Shown: positions 32,408 to 47,400, counted from the first letter of the stretch. The stretch is DNA of 64,000 nucleotides from Antedon mediterranea (GCF_964355755.1 NC_092678.1:20618922-20682921); one strand, 5' to 3'. A program made the numbers and translations. Notes: generated by a model from the sequence alone, not told the origin.

Positions 32408-35400
32408 GTAAGAATTTGTTTACATTTTTTTATATTTTTACAATGCTGCTCTGTAATTCTTTAATGTTTTGAACACAAATACTGTAGATTTCTCATGTTT
32501 TGTTCTAGTGCTGAGGTCATAAATCATACTTTACTTAAGTTGATGTTAGCAGAACAGTACAGTAAATAATTTTCAATATGCCAGCAGACATGTTATATTG
32601 ATTCAAAGGGAGGAAGGGGAGGTGTTTATTATTCCCCTGTTCCTAATTTGGGGTACCATTGGCATTAGTATATACAATTTGGGTCCATCAAATCTGTTAA
32701 ATGTACCGTATATTTCGGTGTATAAGTCGCACTTTTGACACGCAAATTTGACCTCTAAATTAAGGGTGCGTCTTATACACCGAACATAAATGCCTCACCA
32801 CACAGATTGTACATAGGCCTAGGCTATCACCTCGTTTGCTAGGCCTGAGTAGGCTAGTGATGATCAAGCGAGGCTAGCCCACACACGTGCGTGTTGCACA
32901 CACGGTCATGCACTCGATGTTGCGGCGAAACTCATGAATAACAAGTTAGAAAGAACTTGTTGAGGCTGGGCGCGGCCGAGCCTAGGTAAGAAAAAACATA
33001 AATAAAGGATGCCGTTGTAGATATAACAAAATATATTATTACAATAATATTGATTACAATTTAAAAAAACATTGTTTTGATGAAATATAAGGTGCGTCTT
33101 ATACATCGACGATATAAAAAATACCGATATTTTACTCTCAGTTGGGGGTGCGTCTTATACACAGGTGCGACTTATACACCGAAATATACGGTAAGTATTA
33201 TACAGTACCGGACAGAATTATTGCAGATTTTGAACGCATTCAACGCATTGTTAAAGTGTTGACAACGCGTTGAAACTGCGTTGTCCGTTGGCGTTGAAAG
33301 TGTTGAGTTCGTTGAACTGTTTATTCAACCAACACAATGTGTTGCGTTGAGTTTGCGTTGAAATAACGAACAATCGGATTCGTATGGTATTTACAGATTG
33401 CCAGTGTGTATTAGTAGTAGTAGTAATAGTATAAAATACAGTATTACAAATATTTAAGAAAACAAACATAATGTGTATTTTTCCGCGGAAACCTAGCTTA
33501 ATATATTACACTAGGCTAGGCCTACTACTAACGAGTAGGCCCCGTGTGTATATGAGCCGCCAGGGCATCATTTATAAGGAGCGCCTGCGCGACCGCGCTC
33601 CTCCGCGCTCCTCAACAGGCTTCGAGGAGAGCAATTTATCGCGCTCCTTAATTTTCAAAATAGAGCCTAGCTTTTGACAGTGTTGATTTTTCTGTCAAGA
33701 GGCCTAAAAACACGTGGATTTTTAAAAGTTAAAACCAATCTAGGCCTAGGCTAATAATATATAAGCTAAGTTATAAAGCTACAAGCCTAATGGCAGTCCC
33801 TCGTTTTTAAGGATCGCGAGCGCGATCGCAATCAACAACCTTCGAAAAGGAGAGCAATTCATCGCGCTCCATCTCACAGTGCGAGGTACCAACAAAGGGG
33901 ATTCCCCCAAAGATTATATAGCGCCGCTACGCGGCGCAAGATAGGTAACTGTTGCCAAGCTCCTATCTTATAACACTACGCGCCCAGTAAATCCATGGAC
34001 GCCATTCGGGCGGACAGGTTATTATTGTGATTTAAATGTAAATGGTTTAAATTTGGCGGTCCGCCTCGAAGTATCTGTGGTTAACCATCTTTATGATTGA
34101 TTCATGGAAAAGGGAAGAAATTATGTAAACAAAGTAAAATAAAAGTTTCTTTGGGATCTGGACACTTTCCGATTAATTCTGTGTGTTTACATTGATATGT
34201 TTGGTTAGACAACTTCGTTCTTTAACCGAAACATCGTGGATATTGCCTTGACAACGACTTTATTCCGGTTCAAACTTGTCCGCCGGAATGGCGTCCATGG
34301 ATTACAAAGGTCTCACCCAGTTACCTATCTTGCGCCGCGTAGCGGCGCTATACAATCTTTGATTCCCCTGCCTGCGCGCATTCAACAAGGGCGAGTTTAC
34401 TTCATCGCCTCATAGTGCAACCAGTACGGTGTCATAGAAACACCTCCTTTACAGGAAGATCATGTCCCAACCAATAATTTTTCCCTTTATGTTTTTATGG
34501 AACGAGTTAATAAAATATATTTAATTTTAAAAGGAAACATTAATATAGGAAACATTAATATAGGAGGCCTAAATATAATGTTTATTATTTAAAAAAGCTT
34601 AGCTGCTGGTTGCTTTAATTATGTCATTTTGAAGATGGATTATTTCTTCGAAAGTTCTAACCAATTTTGGTCACTCAAATCCTCCTCAAAACACGTGCTG
34701 ATGTGTGACGTCAGCATCTTCTAGAAGCTCTCTCTCAGCCCTCCCCTATTGTGCGTGCGCCCATGTGTGACACATGTAAACATGATCAAATATCTTTCTT
34801 AATTATTTTAGAATGACACTTTGTAACTTATTATCAATATCTTAATGGCTGTTGCATGTTAGAATTGTATAATTTATGAATTGAAGGTAAATACTTTTCA
34901 GGTTTTCTGTCTGATTTCTAGGCCAACAAGCTAGGCTAGAAAAGCTAGGCTAAAGGCATATAGTTGGCCAGGACAGGATTCTCCAGGCTCCTGAAACCCA
35001 ATCTACCCAGGCAGGCCATAAAAAAAAAATTGGCTTGAGTTTTTTGTACTGTAGAATAATACGATCCCCACGGAAAATATTGTGTGTAAAGGTGGGTGTG
35101 GGGGATTTTAGGGGAGAGGTACAGTATACATTTGTTGTTCCCGGGGGGGGTTATCCCCTGCCGGGCAAAAAAAAAAATGTGTACAAAAAATTAATAAGGG
35201 CCAGCCATTTTTAATAAGGGCGACCATCCTTCAACTTCAACATAAATATTTGAGGAGAGCGATTTAAAATTTTTGCAAGGAGAGCGAATTGCTCTCCTCG
35301 GTGATTTGAGGAGAGCGATTTGTTGCTCTCCTGGGTTTTGCATACGTGATGCCCTGAGCCGCGTCTGCCATCTCAGTTAAAAGTAGTGGTCATGTCCTCA

Positions 35401-38400
35401 ATTACTGTGTGCCTATATTAACTGGAGTATTAAATACCAAAGTTAAGGCGGCGGTGAATCTTGGAGGCTAGGTCACATCGTAATTAATTATTTCCAAACT
35501 AAAAACTTCGCAGTACTGTACTACATTTTTCTCGATTATTTATAAAAACAACGTAGCCTACACCCGCCGCCATGGAAGGCAACAATACACCACCAACATA
35601 ACGATCCAGCATGGTCGTCGGACGTCGTCCTTTTCACGCATGCTTTTCGTGACGTGAGGGACGAACTGATCGAAAGGTGAAGAGTTCATTCATTATGAAA
35701 TATTACGCGTAATAATTAAAAGGGAAAAAATCGTTTAGTTTTATTATTATCCATAAATATATCATTATCATGTATTATATTATAAATTAATTATTGTGGT
35801 GCCTAACGTAACCCCATGCAGAGAAAAGCGTTAAATATAATAACCAAGAAATAGGAATGACCAATTTGATGACAATAGGCAATGTTAGGCGTTTTCTTTA
35901 AAATCAAAACCTGTGCCATACCATATTATTCACGCCAAGGTGTAACCCACAAATATTTGAATAACCAAACAATTCAGAATAAAGAACCACTTTATTCTGA
36001 TGCAAGACAATATATTATTACAGGCGCGAGGTTTAGGCGTTTTCTCTTTAACATACTATTGTTTCTTAATATAATTATATTGGCCTCCTCCTGAAACTGT
36101 ATGAATGGGATGGGAGTTGCGAGAATATGCGAGCGAACAGCCAACATTTTAATCAGTTTACAGTGTGATGCTTTTCAAAACGCGCAACGTTTTCAACGCG
36201 TTCAACGCTATGGGATTCAATTGTTTAACGTCGTCAATGAACGGTCAACGGGTTCAACACATTCAACACGCTCTATTGTTAATGTATTCAAAACGCTTGT
36301 TGTACTTAAAAATGTAATGTTGTTCGATTTATAAAGATTTAAATTGGTTCATGGATGGGTGTCGGACACGTCAAATTTTTTAGTTCTTTCAAATTACATT
36401 ACAACAAACAATGGGACAATTATAAAATAAAAACCAAAATAGAGAAACAATATTTTAACTTTATCTCTTGAATCTCGAACAGCTAAAAAATGTAGGCCTA
36501 AATAAAATTAATTACTTCGTCGTCATTAACGATCGTTAAATACGTCATAACACACGTGGTGTTTTTCTCGAGGAAACCAGGGTGGCGGCCTCGTGTGTTG
36601 ATGTCAGTAATTTCCACGTTGTTTGATTTTACGACGTGAGATCGTGTTTTCCCCCGGAAGGCCTACAGTACAGTGTTAACTGTTAGACTTGGCATCGACC
36701 TTATTATTCGATGTTTTCCTTCACTAAACACTGGGAAATATCACTGTGTGTTTTATTTGGTAACTGTCCGTTCAATACTATTACTTAAAAATATATCTAA
36801 GCTTCAAATATATTTTATTTATATTAAAATATCTGGTAGTGACTGCCGATGGGTATTTTGCCTGTTGTTGTTACTGATCGTTCAGGCGTGCAATCGGCCA
36901 GTCTAGTGCTGCAGCAGCTAGCGTTGAAATAACTAATTGTTTACTTGACATGCTGATAATGACTTTCGTTGAATAAACAACTAAACGTTGAAAGCCGTTC
37001 AACGCAACGCAAACACAACGCAACGACAACGTGTTGAATGCGTTGGGATTTTTGCAATAATTCTGTCCTGTACTGTACAGTACTACAGTCAACTAACCAA
37101 ATACTGGACACCTATGGTTGCCATGCTTGGAGGGCAACAGGAAGTGAAATGTCCAAACTTAGCACAACATACAAAACCTTCCTAAGAAGAATGCTAGTGA
37201 ATGGCTTTCAAAGAGTCTGCCCACCAAACCATGTAGACATATCCTCAGATGAAGAAACAGATGAAAACTATATAGACTGGCGTTACGTAATTGATAATGA
37301 CGATCTCTACAAAATTACTGGCTGTCAACCGCTAGAAGAATATGTCTACAAGCAACAATTCAACTGGATCGGACATGTAATTAGAAAAGAAAACGAAGAT
37401 CCTACAAAAATTCTTACTTTTCACACAACACAAAGTAAACGAAGAGGTCGGAAGATACCATCAGTACTTGATAGAGTTGTACAACAAAGTCAACTTACTA
37501 GATGCAACTTCATTAGAGCCTGCTTCAACAGAAATTTATAATTCCCAGCAATGTTTTAACTGTATATATGAACTGTTTTATAAGTTGTTTTGTGACTGTG
37601 TAATTTGGTAGTAGTCACTCTCATACTGTAGGCCTACATTTAAAAGTAACACATCCAAATGCCAACTTCAAGTCAATGGCTACCAGATGTCTCTGTGAGA
37701 CGGTTATTTGAACCAGTACCAGTACCAGTTTTGGCCTGACCTAATATGTCTGGTTTTATGGAAAGTCTGGTATTTGGAATGTGTTTTAACGGTGAAAAAT
37801 GAATTTTGTCCAATGAAGAAATTTAAGATCATTTTTTTTTCTTTTGAATAGTTCTAGGTTTTATGTATAAAAAAAGTTATTTTGTTTAATTTTGTTAGTC
37901 CTGAAGCCGTTGAAGACCCTGTCGCCACTGGAGATGTGAAATGCCAAAGTCAACCGTCAAACCACACTCCAGCCAACCTACACCACTCCCATTACATTGG
38001 TCTGCCATATCAGGTACAGTAATAAACTTGATTTAGGGATCGTGTTAAAATTGTTCTACCGCAGCAACTTCAGTAACTTACAGTAATAAATTTAAGGATC
38101 GTGTCAAAATTATTATTGTCAAGTATTCTACCTCATTCGCATTTTCACTCCTGAGGACGATCAAAGCATATTGATCGAAACGTCGAGAAAGTCAATCAGT
38201 TCTTTGCAGAACTAATATAATAAACGTGGTGTACCGCAAACTTTTACCAATATTCTACTACAGTTACTTCAGTAACGTACAGTTAATAAATTAAGGGATC
38301 GTGTCAAAATTATTATTGTCAATAATTCTACTGGAGTTACTTCAGTAACTTAGAGTTAATAAATTTATGGATCGTGTCAAAATTATTATTGTCAATTATT

Positions 38401-41400
38401 CTACTGGAGTTTGTTACTGCAGTAATTCAGTAACTTACAGTACTAATTATTGAGATCGTGTCAAAATTATTATTGTCAATTATTCTACTGGAGTTACTGC
38501 AGTAATTCAGTAACTTACAGTACTAATTATTAAGATCGTGTCAAAATTATTATTGTCAATTATTCTACTGGAGTTACTGCAGTAATTCAGTAACTTACAG
38601 CACTAATTATTAAGATCGTGTCAAAATTATTATTGTCAATTATTCTACTGGAGTTACTGCAGTAATTCAGTAACTTACAGTACTTATTATTAAGATCGTG
38701 TCAAAATTATTATTGTCAATTATTCTAATGCAGTTACTTCAGTAACTACATTTTTTTTAAATTCTTTTATATGTAATTATTTACCAAGTTTTTCTTAATC
38801 ATATCAAAAATTTATTAAATAATATTTATCGCATAATATACAATCTACGATAATTTAATTAATTGATATAAAAAATGTAGCCTATTAAATAAATAACATC
38901 ATTTGAATAAAAGAACAGAGCACACATCTACACATAATCAAACATCGTATACTCTATCTCTAACAATTTTTTCGATCTTCTATCGACTAAAGCCGAAGTA
39001 TAGTCGTTATCTCGGAACCGTTCTATGGTTACCACCAGGTAGGCTTACTTCATCAAGGCTTCTATGAATGGATGTACTAGTTGGGAGCAGGAACGCTAGT
39101 AGACCAAACCCAGTACCGTTTTGATTACGATCAATCGGGAAATTACCTCACGACATCATATACACTGTTTATGACAGTGACTACCTCATAATCCACTATT
39201 AATTAGGGATCATGTTAAAATTACTCTACTAAGTTACTGCAGTAACTAAAGTTTTGTTTATTCCTTAACCTGTTTATGCAATTGTTTAGCCAATTTTCCT
39301 TATATAATCCCACACACTGTTCATTTCAGCGACTGCCTCAAATCTCTACATCTTTATTAATCAAATTAAAATCATGTGGAATAATCAGAATAATTTTGAC
39401 ATTATCTCTTATCCAGTTTGTAATAATTTATCATATTTCAACTAACCATCAAAATGTGTATTTTATTTTAAGATTTATTGAAAATGATATTAAATTTTTT
39501 TTATTATTAATTATAAACATAACAAACTGATTGATTCCAATTAAATTTGTTGTTATTAGGATCATAATTACGGAGCGCCACCACCACCCACCCCTCCTGC
39601 GTCACCCCCTCCCAAATTGCGGCCTGTTTCACCAACAAATAAACTGAACGGATTTCTAGATGATAATTTAAACATAAGCACGTTGAGTACCTCACCAAAC
39701 TGTGCTGATGACAGCGTTACACGCTGCATATGGTAAGTAAATATTAATGTAAATATCAGTGTAATCAATATTTTTGTACAAATATTAAAATTCAGCGTTT
39801 TATGCAGCAATTATTTTTTTTATGATTGAATAAAGATACCGAAAATATATACTGTAGTTAATTGAAACAATGGTTATAAATGTGCTTTTTTTGTAATGCT
39901 AATAATTTTTCAGTTAGAATTAATTCATTTTTTTTTTTTTGCGATCTAGTTCAGAGTCTCTTGCTCATTCCATCCGTCCGTCAACAAAGCATTATGGTTT
40001 CCATTTCTTTTCTTGGGCCCCTGTCGCTCTTTGGAACAATTTACCAACCACTATCCGTCCCATATTTTAAGGCTTCTTGGAAAAGTCACCTTTTTAACTC
40101 TTTTTTTCTCTCTTAGTTTTCCACTTTCTATTTCTTTTGTTCAGCGCATTGAGGCTATATAAGTCCCATTTATTAATATTATTGCTATTATCGTGCATGA
40201 TGTTAAATACAACCCTCAATTTCCTATTCCTGTTAAATGTTGCAACACTTATGCTTTACCCTATTGTACAATAACATTATTATCGTTAAATATGCGCATA
40301 AAAATATTGTAAAATCGTTATATTGAATATAAGTCCCATTTATTATCATTATTGTTATTATTATCTATATGATGTTAAATACAACCCTCAATTTCCTATT
40401 CCTGTTTGTTGCAACACTTATGCTTTACCCTATTGTACAATAACATTATTATCGTTAAATATGCGCATAAAAATAATAATAGTAATATTGGTGAATAAAC
40501 AAATGTGATATGGTTCCTTTATTACCTTATATAGATATAAACCCACCCACAAATTAGCAGGTACAATCCTTATAAATACGGTAGTGGTAATATGCCCAAA
40601 TATGGTGGTGATATGTCCATATATAGGCACATCACATTTTTTTGTTACATAAAGTTTGATAACAGATCACTTTATAGAATAGTATTAATATGCACTTTTT
40701 ATTTAAATAGTAATTTTGAACATGATGACGGTTATATGATAAGTTGCGATAAATGTTTGACGTGGCAACATGTGGAGTGCATGGGACTCGAACGCAACAA
40801 CATCCCCGACTGCTACTTCTGCGAACGCTGTCAACCACGGCCTGTTGATGTCCAGAAAGCCATCGCACTACAAACGAAAAAACGGGAACAGATATCAAGT
40901 AATTATGCAATTTCATTTCATACGATAACCAAAGAACTTATTAAATAAAATTAAAAAGTTCTTCATCATTCAAAATGTGTAACATAACGAAATGCATTGT
41001 GGGAACCAGTGGAGTAGAGCACCCTCAATGTTTTAGATATGTAAAACCTTTTCTATTGTTATGCCCTATGACCCGACACTTCAATGAAAAAAATAAAAAC
41101 CAGAGGCCTTCTTGGTAATTAAAGTATTCGAAGATGTAATTATTGATTAAGTATAATACTTGAAGCCATGGTCTAGATAATACTAATACCGTAGTTCCTC
41201 GGGTATAATCCCACCTCGGGTATAATCCCACCCCCGACTTTACGATTACCTTCGCACGCAAGCATATCCCCGGGTAAAGTCCCAGTGTATAATTTAATAT
41301 TAGGCCAGAGGTGGGCCTAGGCCTACTGTAGCTAGCTAGGCCGACGTCAATGTTTTTAAAGAAATTCTCACCAAAAAATAGAGTAATTTCTCTGAATTTG

Positions 41401-44400
41401 GCTGACTTAAAACTCATCAAACATTGTTAAGTTGAATACATTACTAATTATACTGCCTACTGCCCATAAAAAAACACTGCCTGTTGCATGTAAAGACATT
41501 ATAATTTTAGAATAATTTCTGAAAACGGAAGGTAATGTTTAACCAAAAAAATATCATGCCAAGGCAGAAAAAAAAAAAAACTTGTTTTATCTGCTATTTT
41601 TGGTTTTTGATGTGTATGTCTGATTTTTATTTGATTTTAGAATATGATACAATAATCTGTTAATAATGCAAATTATTTTTGTTTTATCGTTTTATTTTCA
41701 GATGATTCAAGTAGTTCGGACAGCGAGGAGAGCAATGCTGTCAATCCGACGACGTATACAGCAATCTCTAATTCCCCGACAAGGCTTACGCTAACCACGC
41801 ATCATAAGAATAAGAAATCGAAAAAGAAGAAGCGAAAACGTGAACACTCTGAACGAAGTCACAAGAAAAAGAAGGTATCAGTTACTGTTTTGGTTATTTA
41901 CTAAAGTTTGATCAAACTAGTGTGTGATGTGCCCAAATGTGGTAGTGATATGCCCAAATGTGGTAGTGATATGCCCAAATATGGTAGTGATATGACATCA
42001 TCATGTTCATATATGGGCATCACATATCAAACATAAAGTTATATGGAAATAGCTTTACTAAAGTTTGTAAAAAAATGTGTTCATGGGCTAGTGAATAATT
42101 GTAACAACTATTTATCAGTATTTTTTCAAGTGTTGCATTTTATTATTTTTGTTGAACCAAAATAAAGTTGTTGTGACATTTCCTCGACAACATACTGACT
42201 AATTTGCTGCTTGTTATAAGCTATAAAATGCCAAAAGCATCAGGAATTTATATTAGACTAGTTGCTGGCCCATGCTAGAGCACACAGAACACCATTTCAC
42301 ATGCTTTCTTCAATTTGGAACCATCTTCCAAAATGTGGGTGTTATATTGTGACATTTAACTTTCAGCATTGAATCTTTCAATATGCATTCATTACTTTTG
42401 ATTAAATATGCTAAAATTCAATTGCTTGATTTGTTGAGGTATAAAGCTCCGTCTACACTATCAAACTTTATGTGACAAAAAATGTAATGTGCCCATATAT
42501 GGACATGATGATGTCATATCGCTACCATATTTGGGCATATCACTGCCATATTTGGCTTGATAGTGTAGACAGAGCTTTGTAATGTTTCAATTGAATTTTT
42601 TTTAAATAGTTTGCTGTGGATTTAAAATATATCCCATTTCCTGTTCTCAGAAATTTTCAGAGCCAGTACTTCCTTTGAATTCTCATTAAGGGATCGTCTT
42701 AAAATTTCAGTATTTTGTTTTTGTTTAAAAGCAATCAATGTTGTATTATATAAACCATAGACTATAAATATCCTCAATGGTGAGATTAACCAGAGTAATA
42801 TTATAAAGCTGTTTTACTAAAGCTCTGTCTACACTATCAAACTAGTTTGATGTGCCCAAATATGGTAGTGATATACCCAAATATGACTGGGGTATGACAT
42901 CATCATGTCCATATATGGGCACATCACATTTTTTTTCACATAAAGTTTGATGATAGTGTACACATAGCTTAATGCTATGAGAAGTCTTTAGATATTTGAA
43001 ATGCCACGCCCATATTTGACTCAATATTTTTTTTATTTTTAGAAATTTTGTTTAATAAAAAGAAAACAAATTATAAAAACATTCTCTTTTCTTTTAAAAA
43101 CAAACTCTACACAATTATAATTTTTGTCTTAATGGATTATAATTAATAGAAGGCTATGTTTAATTAAAAATACCCACATACAATTTTGCTGGCTAAATTT
43201 TACTAAACTAAATGCATACAGTATACACATGTTTAGTCATATTGTTAAATAAGCCAGTTAATAGGGAGGTTTCGCAACCTTACGAATACGATGACGAAAA
43301 CTGTTACGTCACACATTTGTAAAACTTTTGTGCTGATCCCCCTTTAATATTCGTAAAGCATTTTCGTGTTTATGAATATTATCAGTCATATTCGTAACTA
43401 CAAAACGAGTATAGTTTTTGATCTATTTTGCATATTTTGCATTTGAATCAGGAATTATTCATGATTATAATATAATTATAGATTTATTGAAAGTAATTTA
43501 CTAAAGTAATTTACTAAAATGCCAGGTAAATTTTGATAATTAGCAGTTGTTAAAGTCCTCCCTCGCTTTGACATAACGCTAGGCCTAGGCAGCCAAGCAA
43601 CACGTACCTGCGCTTCGCTCAATTTTACCGCAGTCATATTTTGGACGACGCCCTCAATATTCGTTGCCATGCGAAACAGATTTTTACTGGCTTACGAAAA
43701 CGAATACGTGTGCGTGACGTATCCGATTTTCGTTATCGTATTCGTAGCGTTGCGAAACCTCCCTAATGGAAACTAATTTGTCACTATTTTATCAAGTATA
43801 AAGATGGCTTTATAGTAGATATTGACTACTGTGCTTTAGTATTAAAAGATTATTGAATAATATTAATATACAACCGTGTATAGAGTCACTATGAATGGCC
43901 AAATAAATCTATACCACCATACAGTCAAATCTTCCAATACCGGACTCTCTGAATCCCGGACACTAAAACCACACTTTCCAAAAGGTCCCAAATTCGTTTT
44001 TACCATTAATAATACATTCTGAAGTCAGGTTTTCTGGAAAACAAGACATGTGAGGCCAGCCCGAAGGTGTCCGGTATTACAAGAGTTGTATTTTTATTTA
44101 CTTATTCATGGTGGTTTTTTTATCTTTTTTTAGAAAAAACATGATAAGAAATCAAGATCCAGATCTTTATCGTCCGAGCTGAACTTTTTCGATGAGGACA
44201 CACAAGCAGCCTGGCATCAGAGGTAAGCTACCATTTTATTTATTTTTTTTTGTAATTAAAATCCATAACATGGTCCCAACATCTGCACATGTGTACAAAG
44301 CAAGTTGTGTTTAACAGCTCCTGTGACCTACACCATTTTCTTACAACATTACATTGCATGTTGATTAGTAATTTATGTTTCTAATTAGGGACCATGTTGA

Positions 44401-47400
44401 AATTGTTCTGTTGCAGGATTTTGACCTAACCAATCAAATTTACTCCTCCCAAATCAGTGACACTTCAGTTTCAAATGAAAGCTTAGGTTAAGCAAATCTG
44501 AACACATTGCTGTTACGATGTAATTATAATATGACATTGCTGGCGATACGAAAGCATAACTCAATGGATCTGAACATACCCATAGATTACACATGTAATT
44601 GAGTTTAAAGTTCGAACATACACTATGATTTTTTTCTAGAGGAAAAATATCATTGTTTAAAATATTTTTCGTTTTTGCAGTGAAAATAATGAAGAGTACG
44701 AAGAGGTATCAAGAAATGAATACACAGCTGAATTGCAACAGTTTGTTGTCACCCATAAGCCGGATATTGGCGCAACCATCCCGAACAACAGGCTACGAGC
44801 AAACATCACTGCCGTCGCTACGGTAAACAACGGCAGGAAGGGGCTTGTTGCCAAGGAACGGATAACGGACAGGCAGACAATACTAGAGTATCATGGCAAA
44901 GTCATGTTTAAGAAGCAACTCCTGGCGCAGAATACGTTCTTTAGAGGGTGAGTTTTCTCATTTGTAATGAGGAGCGAGTACTTTAAGCCTTGTCTACACT
45001 ATCAAACTGTATGCGATAAAAAATTGTGATGTGCCCATATATGGACATGATGGTGTCATATCACTACCATATTTAAGCGTATCACTACCAGATTATAGTA
45101 CACACATACATATATACGACACATATTGGACACATCACACTTTTTTTTCGTCAAACTAGTTTGATGTGTAGACAGAGCTTAAGTCTATTCTCACTCTTGG
45201 TTTGTTTTCATTGGTAAAATAATAATTATTATTTATGAGTAAAGTGTATAAGTGGTACCATAAACAAAAATGTGATATCTACTTTTTGTTAGCCTAGCCT
45301 TAAGCCCTGTCTACACTATCAAACTTTATGCGACAAAAAACGTGTGATGTGCCCATAAATATGATGATGTCATATCACTACCCCATATTTGGGCACATCA
45401 CGTTTGTTTTGTGTCAAACTAGTTTGATATTGTAGACAGAGCTTTATGTTTAGACTCCTATGCATTTGTCCGCAACAAACGTTCTTTTAAATCCACTTCA
45501 GTACTTCAATTAGGATGTCATTTTTCTTTAATTCTTAGGGCATTCTATAGGTATATACTCAACTACTCGCACTTTGCTAATGTTGATATTTGTATCGATT
45601 CGAGAGTTAGCGGAAACAAAGCAAGATACGTGAGGAGGTCGTGTTCCCCCAACTCACAGGTAAAATTGATTCAACATTATTTTTTGTTCCTGGTAAAGTA
45701 GTTATGTAATTAGTACAAAGGCAATCTAACAACAGGACATTGAGCTCGCTTTGTTACGATGGGAACTCGTAACAGTCCTTTGATCTTATGTCTGGCTGCG
45801 ACAAATACCAACAGTTACTGTACAATTTACTGTACAATGTACATTTTTTCCATGGCCCGCGGTGTCTGTTAAGGGTGTGGAATTAATCGTGTCACAGCCA
45901 CAGATAAACCCTTTGATCTCCGGAGCTCAGCATCCTGCTGTTAGGATTGCCTTGGTCCTACATAGTTGTGCTAGTAAATTACCTAGTGTAAAGCTCTGTC
46001 TACACTATCAAACTAGTTTAATGTGCCCAAATTTATGGTAGTAATATACCTAAATACGGTAGTGATATGACATAATGTCTATATATCGGCACATACTGAT
46101 GTCATGTCACTACCATATTTGGACACATCACACTTTTATTGTAAAACTAGTTTTAAAGAGCTTTAAAGCTTTGGAAAACTTTATGTTTATATCCACACAA
46201 CAATTTTTGTTGTGATTACCAAAAACTTTTTTTCTTTTAATTAATGTTTATTGTTCAATTAGTCACTGTTTTTTTAATTATAAAGTTTGGCCTTTTGATC
46301 TATAGCATATCTATATATTTTACGAATGACGTAATAAATGAATATTCAATTGTAATTATTAATTCTTTTTACTTGTCGTAGGTTCTTCATACGACAGAGG
46401 GTGAACTGATCAGACTGTTTCTAGTCTCCAGTCAAGAAATATCTAAAGATTCTGAGGTTACAATAGCGTTTGATTTTAATTATAAAGAATGGTAAGAAAT
46501 ATCATCTAGCACATATTCTTTAAATTGATAGTCTTTTATTTGATATGATTAGGTACACTGTTGCGCAAAATTTTTGTGAGTTGATTATTGTCTGGGTAAA
46601 TTGTTCTCGGAATAAATACATTTCAATGGAATACAAATGAGCTTGTAGGCTGGTGCCCTCAAAAGTTTTTTCGATGAGCTGCATATAAACACCAAGCGTC
46701 ATTTGTTAATGAAGTAGTTACCTTAGGCCATAATTGCCCTTTGACCTAGCCAATATTTGTAGGCAAAATGTTCACTGCTGGAGATAGTCCTTGCGCATTT
46801 TCCAATTCCTATTTTCTGAAGTTATTTTACCGTTTTGCAGTACTTGGAATCTCTTGATTCCTATATATCTATCCTCTTTTTTTTGTCTTCCAGTTCTTTT
46901 ATTGCCATTTGTTTTTTCCATTTATTGTCGTTCTTTTTATGTGTATTTTTCATCTCCGTTTCATTTCTTTTAATAAATTAATTAAAGTGTACATCTAAGA
47001 TATTCTAAAATATTTTGCATTTTTCAGCCCTTTCCCTGTAGAGTGTGCATGTGGTAAAAAGAACTGCCCCATACGGAAATACCAAAAACATCGACATGAT
47101 AGCGATGGCAAACGGAAGAATCAAAAGAATAACCATATAAAGAAGGATGATTCAAACTCGTGCGGTACCCAATCTGCTCCTGTGTCTGGACGTAGGAGGA
47201 CCGTCTCTCCTCTGAGGGTGTCCCTGTCAAACCAACTTCAGGCAAGTGCCCGAAACTTGATATGCTTAAATATGCTAGTAATATGTTTAAATATGCTAGT
47301 GATATGCTTAAATATGCTAGTGATATGCTTAAATATGCTAGTGATATACTTAAATATTGGTAGTGATATGCTTAAATATGGTAGTGATATGCTTAAATAT

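Larger units (their letters stand above)
33203..37075. mobile_element. Large inverted-repeat DNA element (3.87 kb) hosting two nested insertions
   Basis: Left end CAGTACCGGACAGAATTATT and right end (reverse complement) CAGTACAGGACAGAATTATT, continuing for about 45 bases as ...ACGCATTCAAC. TA flanks both ends (33201-33202, 37076-37077). GCGTTGAA/TTCAACGC words are repeated many times near both ends and again at 36165-36310, as expected for subterminal binding sites. CAG ends plus TA duplication suggest the pogo/Tc1-mariner superfamily. No transposase frame seen. Without the 1.8-kb inner element it would be about 2.07 kb. Confidence 0.75.
44681..46491 (+). other. SET-domain exons 7-9 of the KMT2E-like gene
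   Basis: Exons 44681-44947, 45539-45659 and 46382-46491. They encode [20 protein letters not shown], then [35 protein letters not shown] and [13 protein letters not shown]. The hallmark SET sequence N-H-S-C-x-P-N is R-R-S-C-S-P-N here and the catalytic-Tyr strand is FDFNY, both as in KMT2E/SETD5. This argues against lysine methyltransferase activity. Confidence 0.9.

Noticed and set aside
36988-37090. N-terminal part of the frame leading into the LINE fragment
   Set aside because: This part is the terminal inverted repeat of the 3.87-kb DNA element and is not coding.
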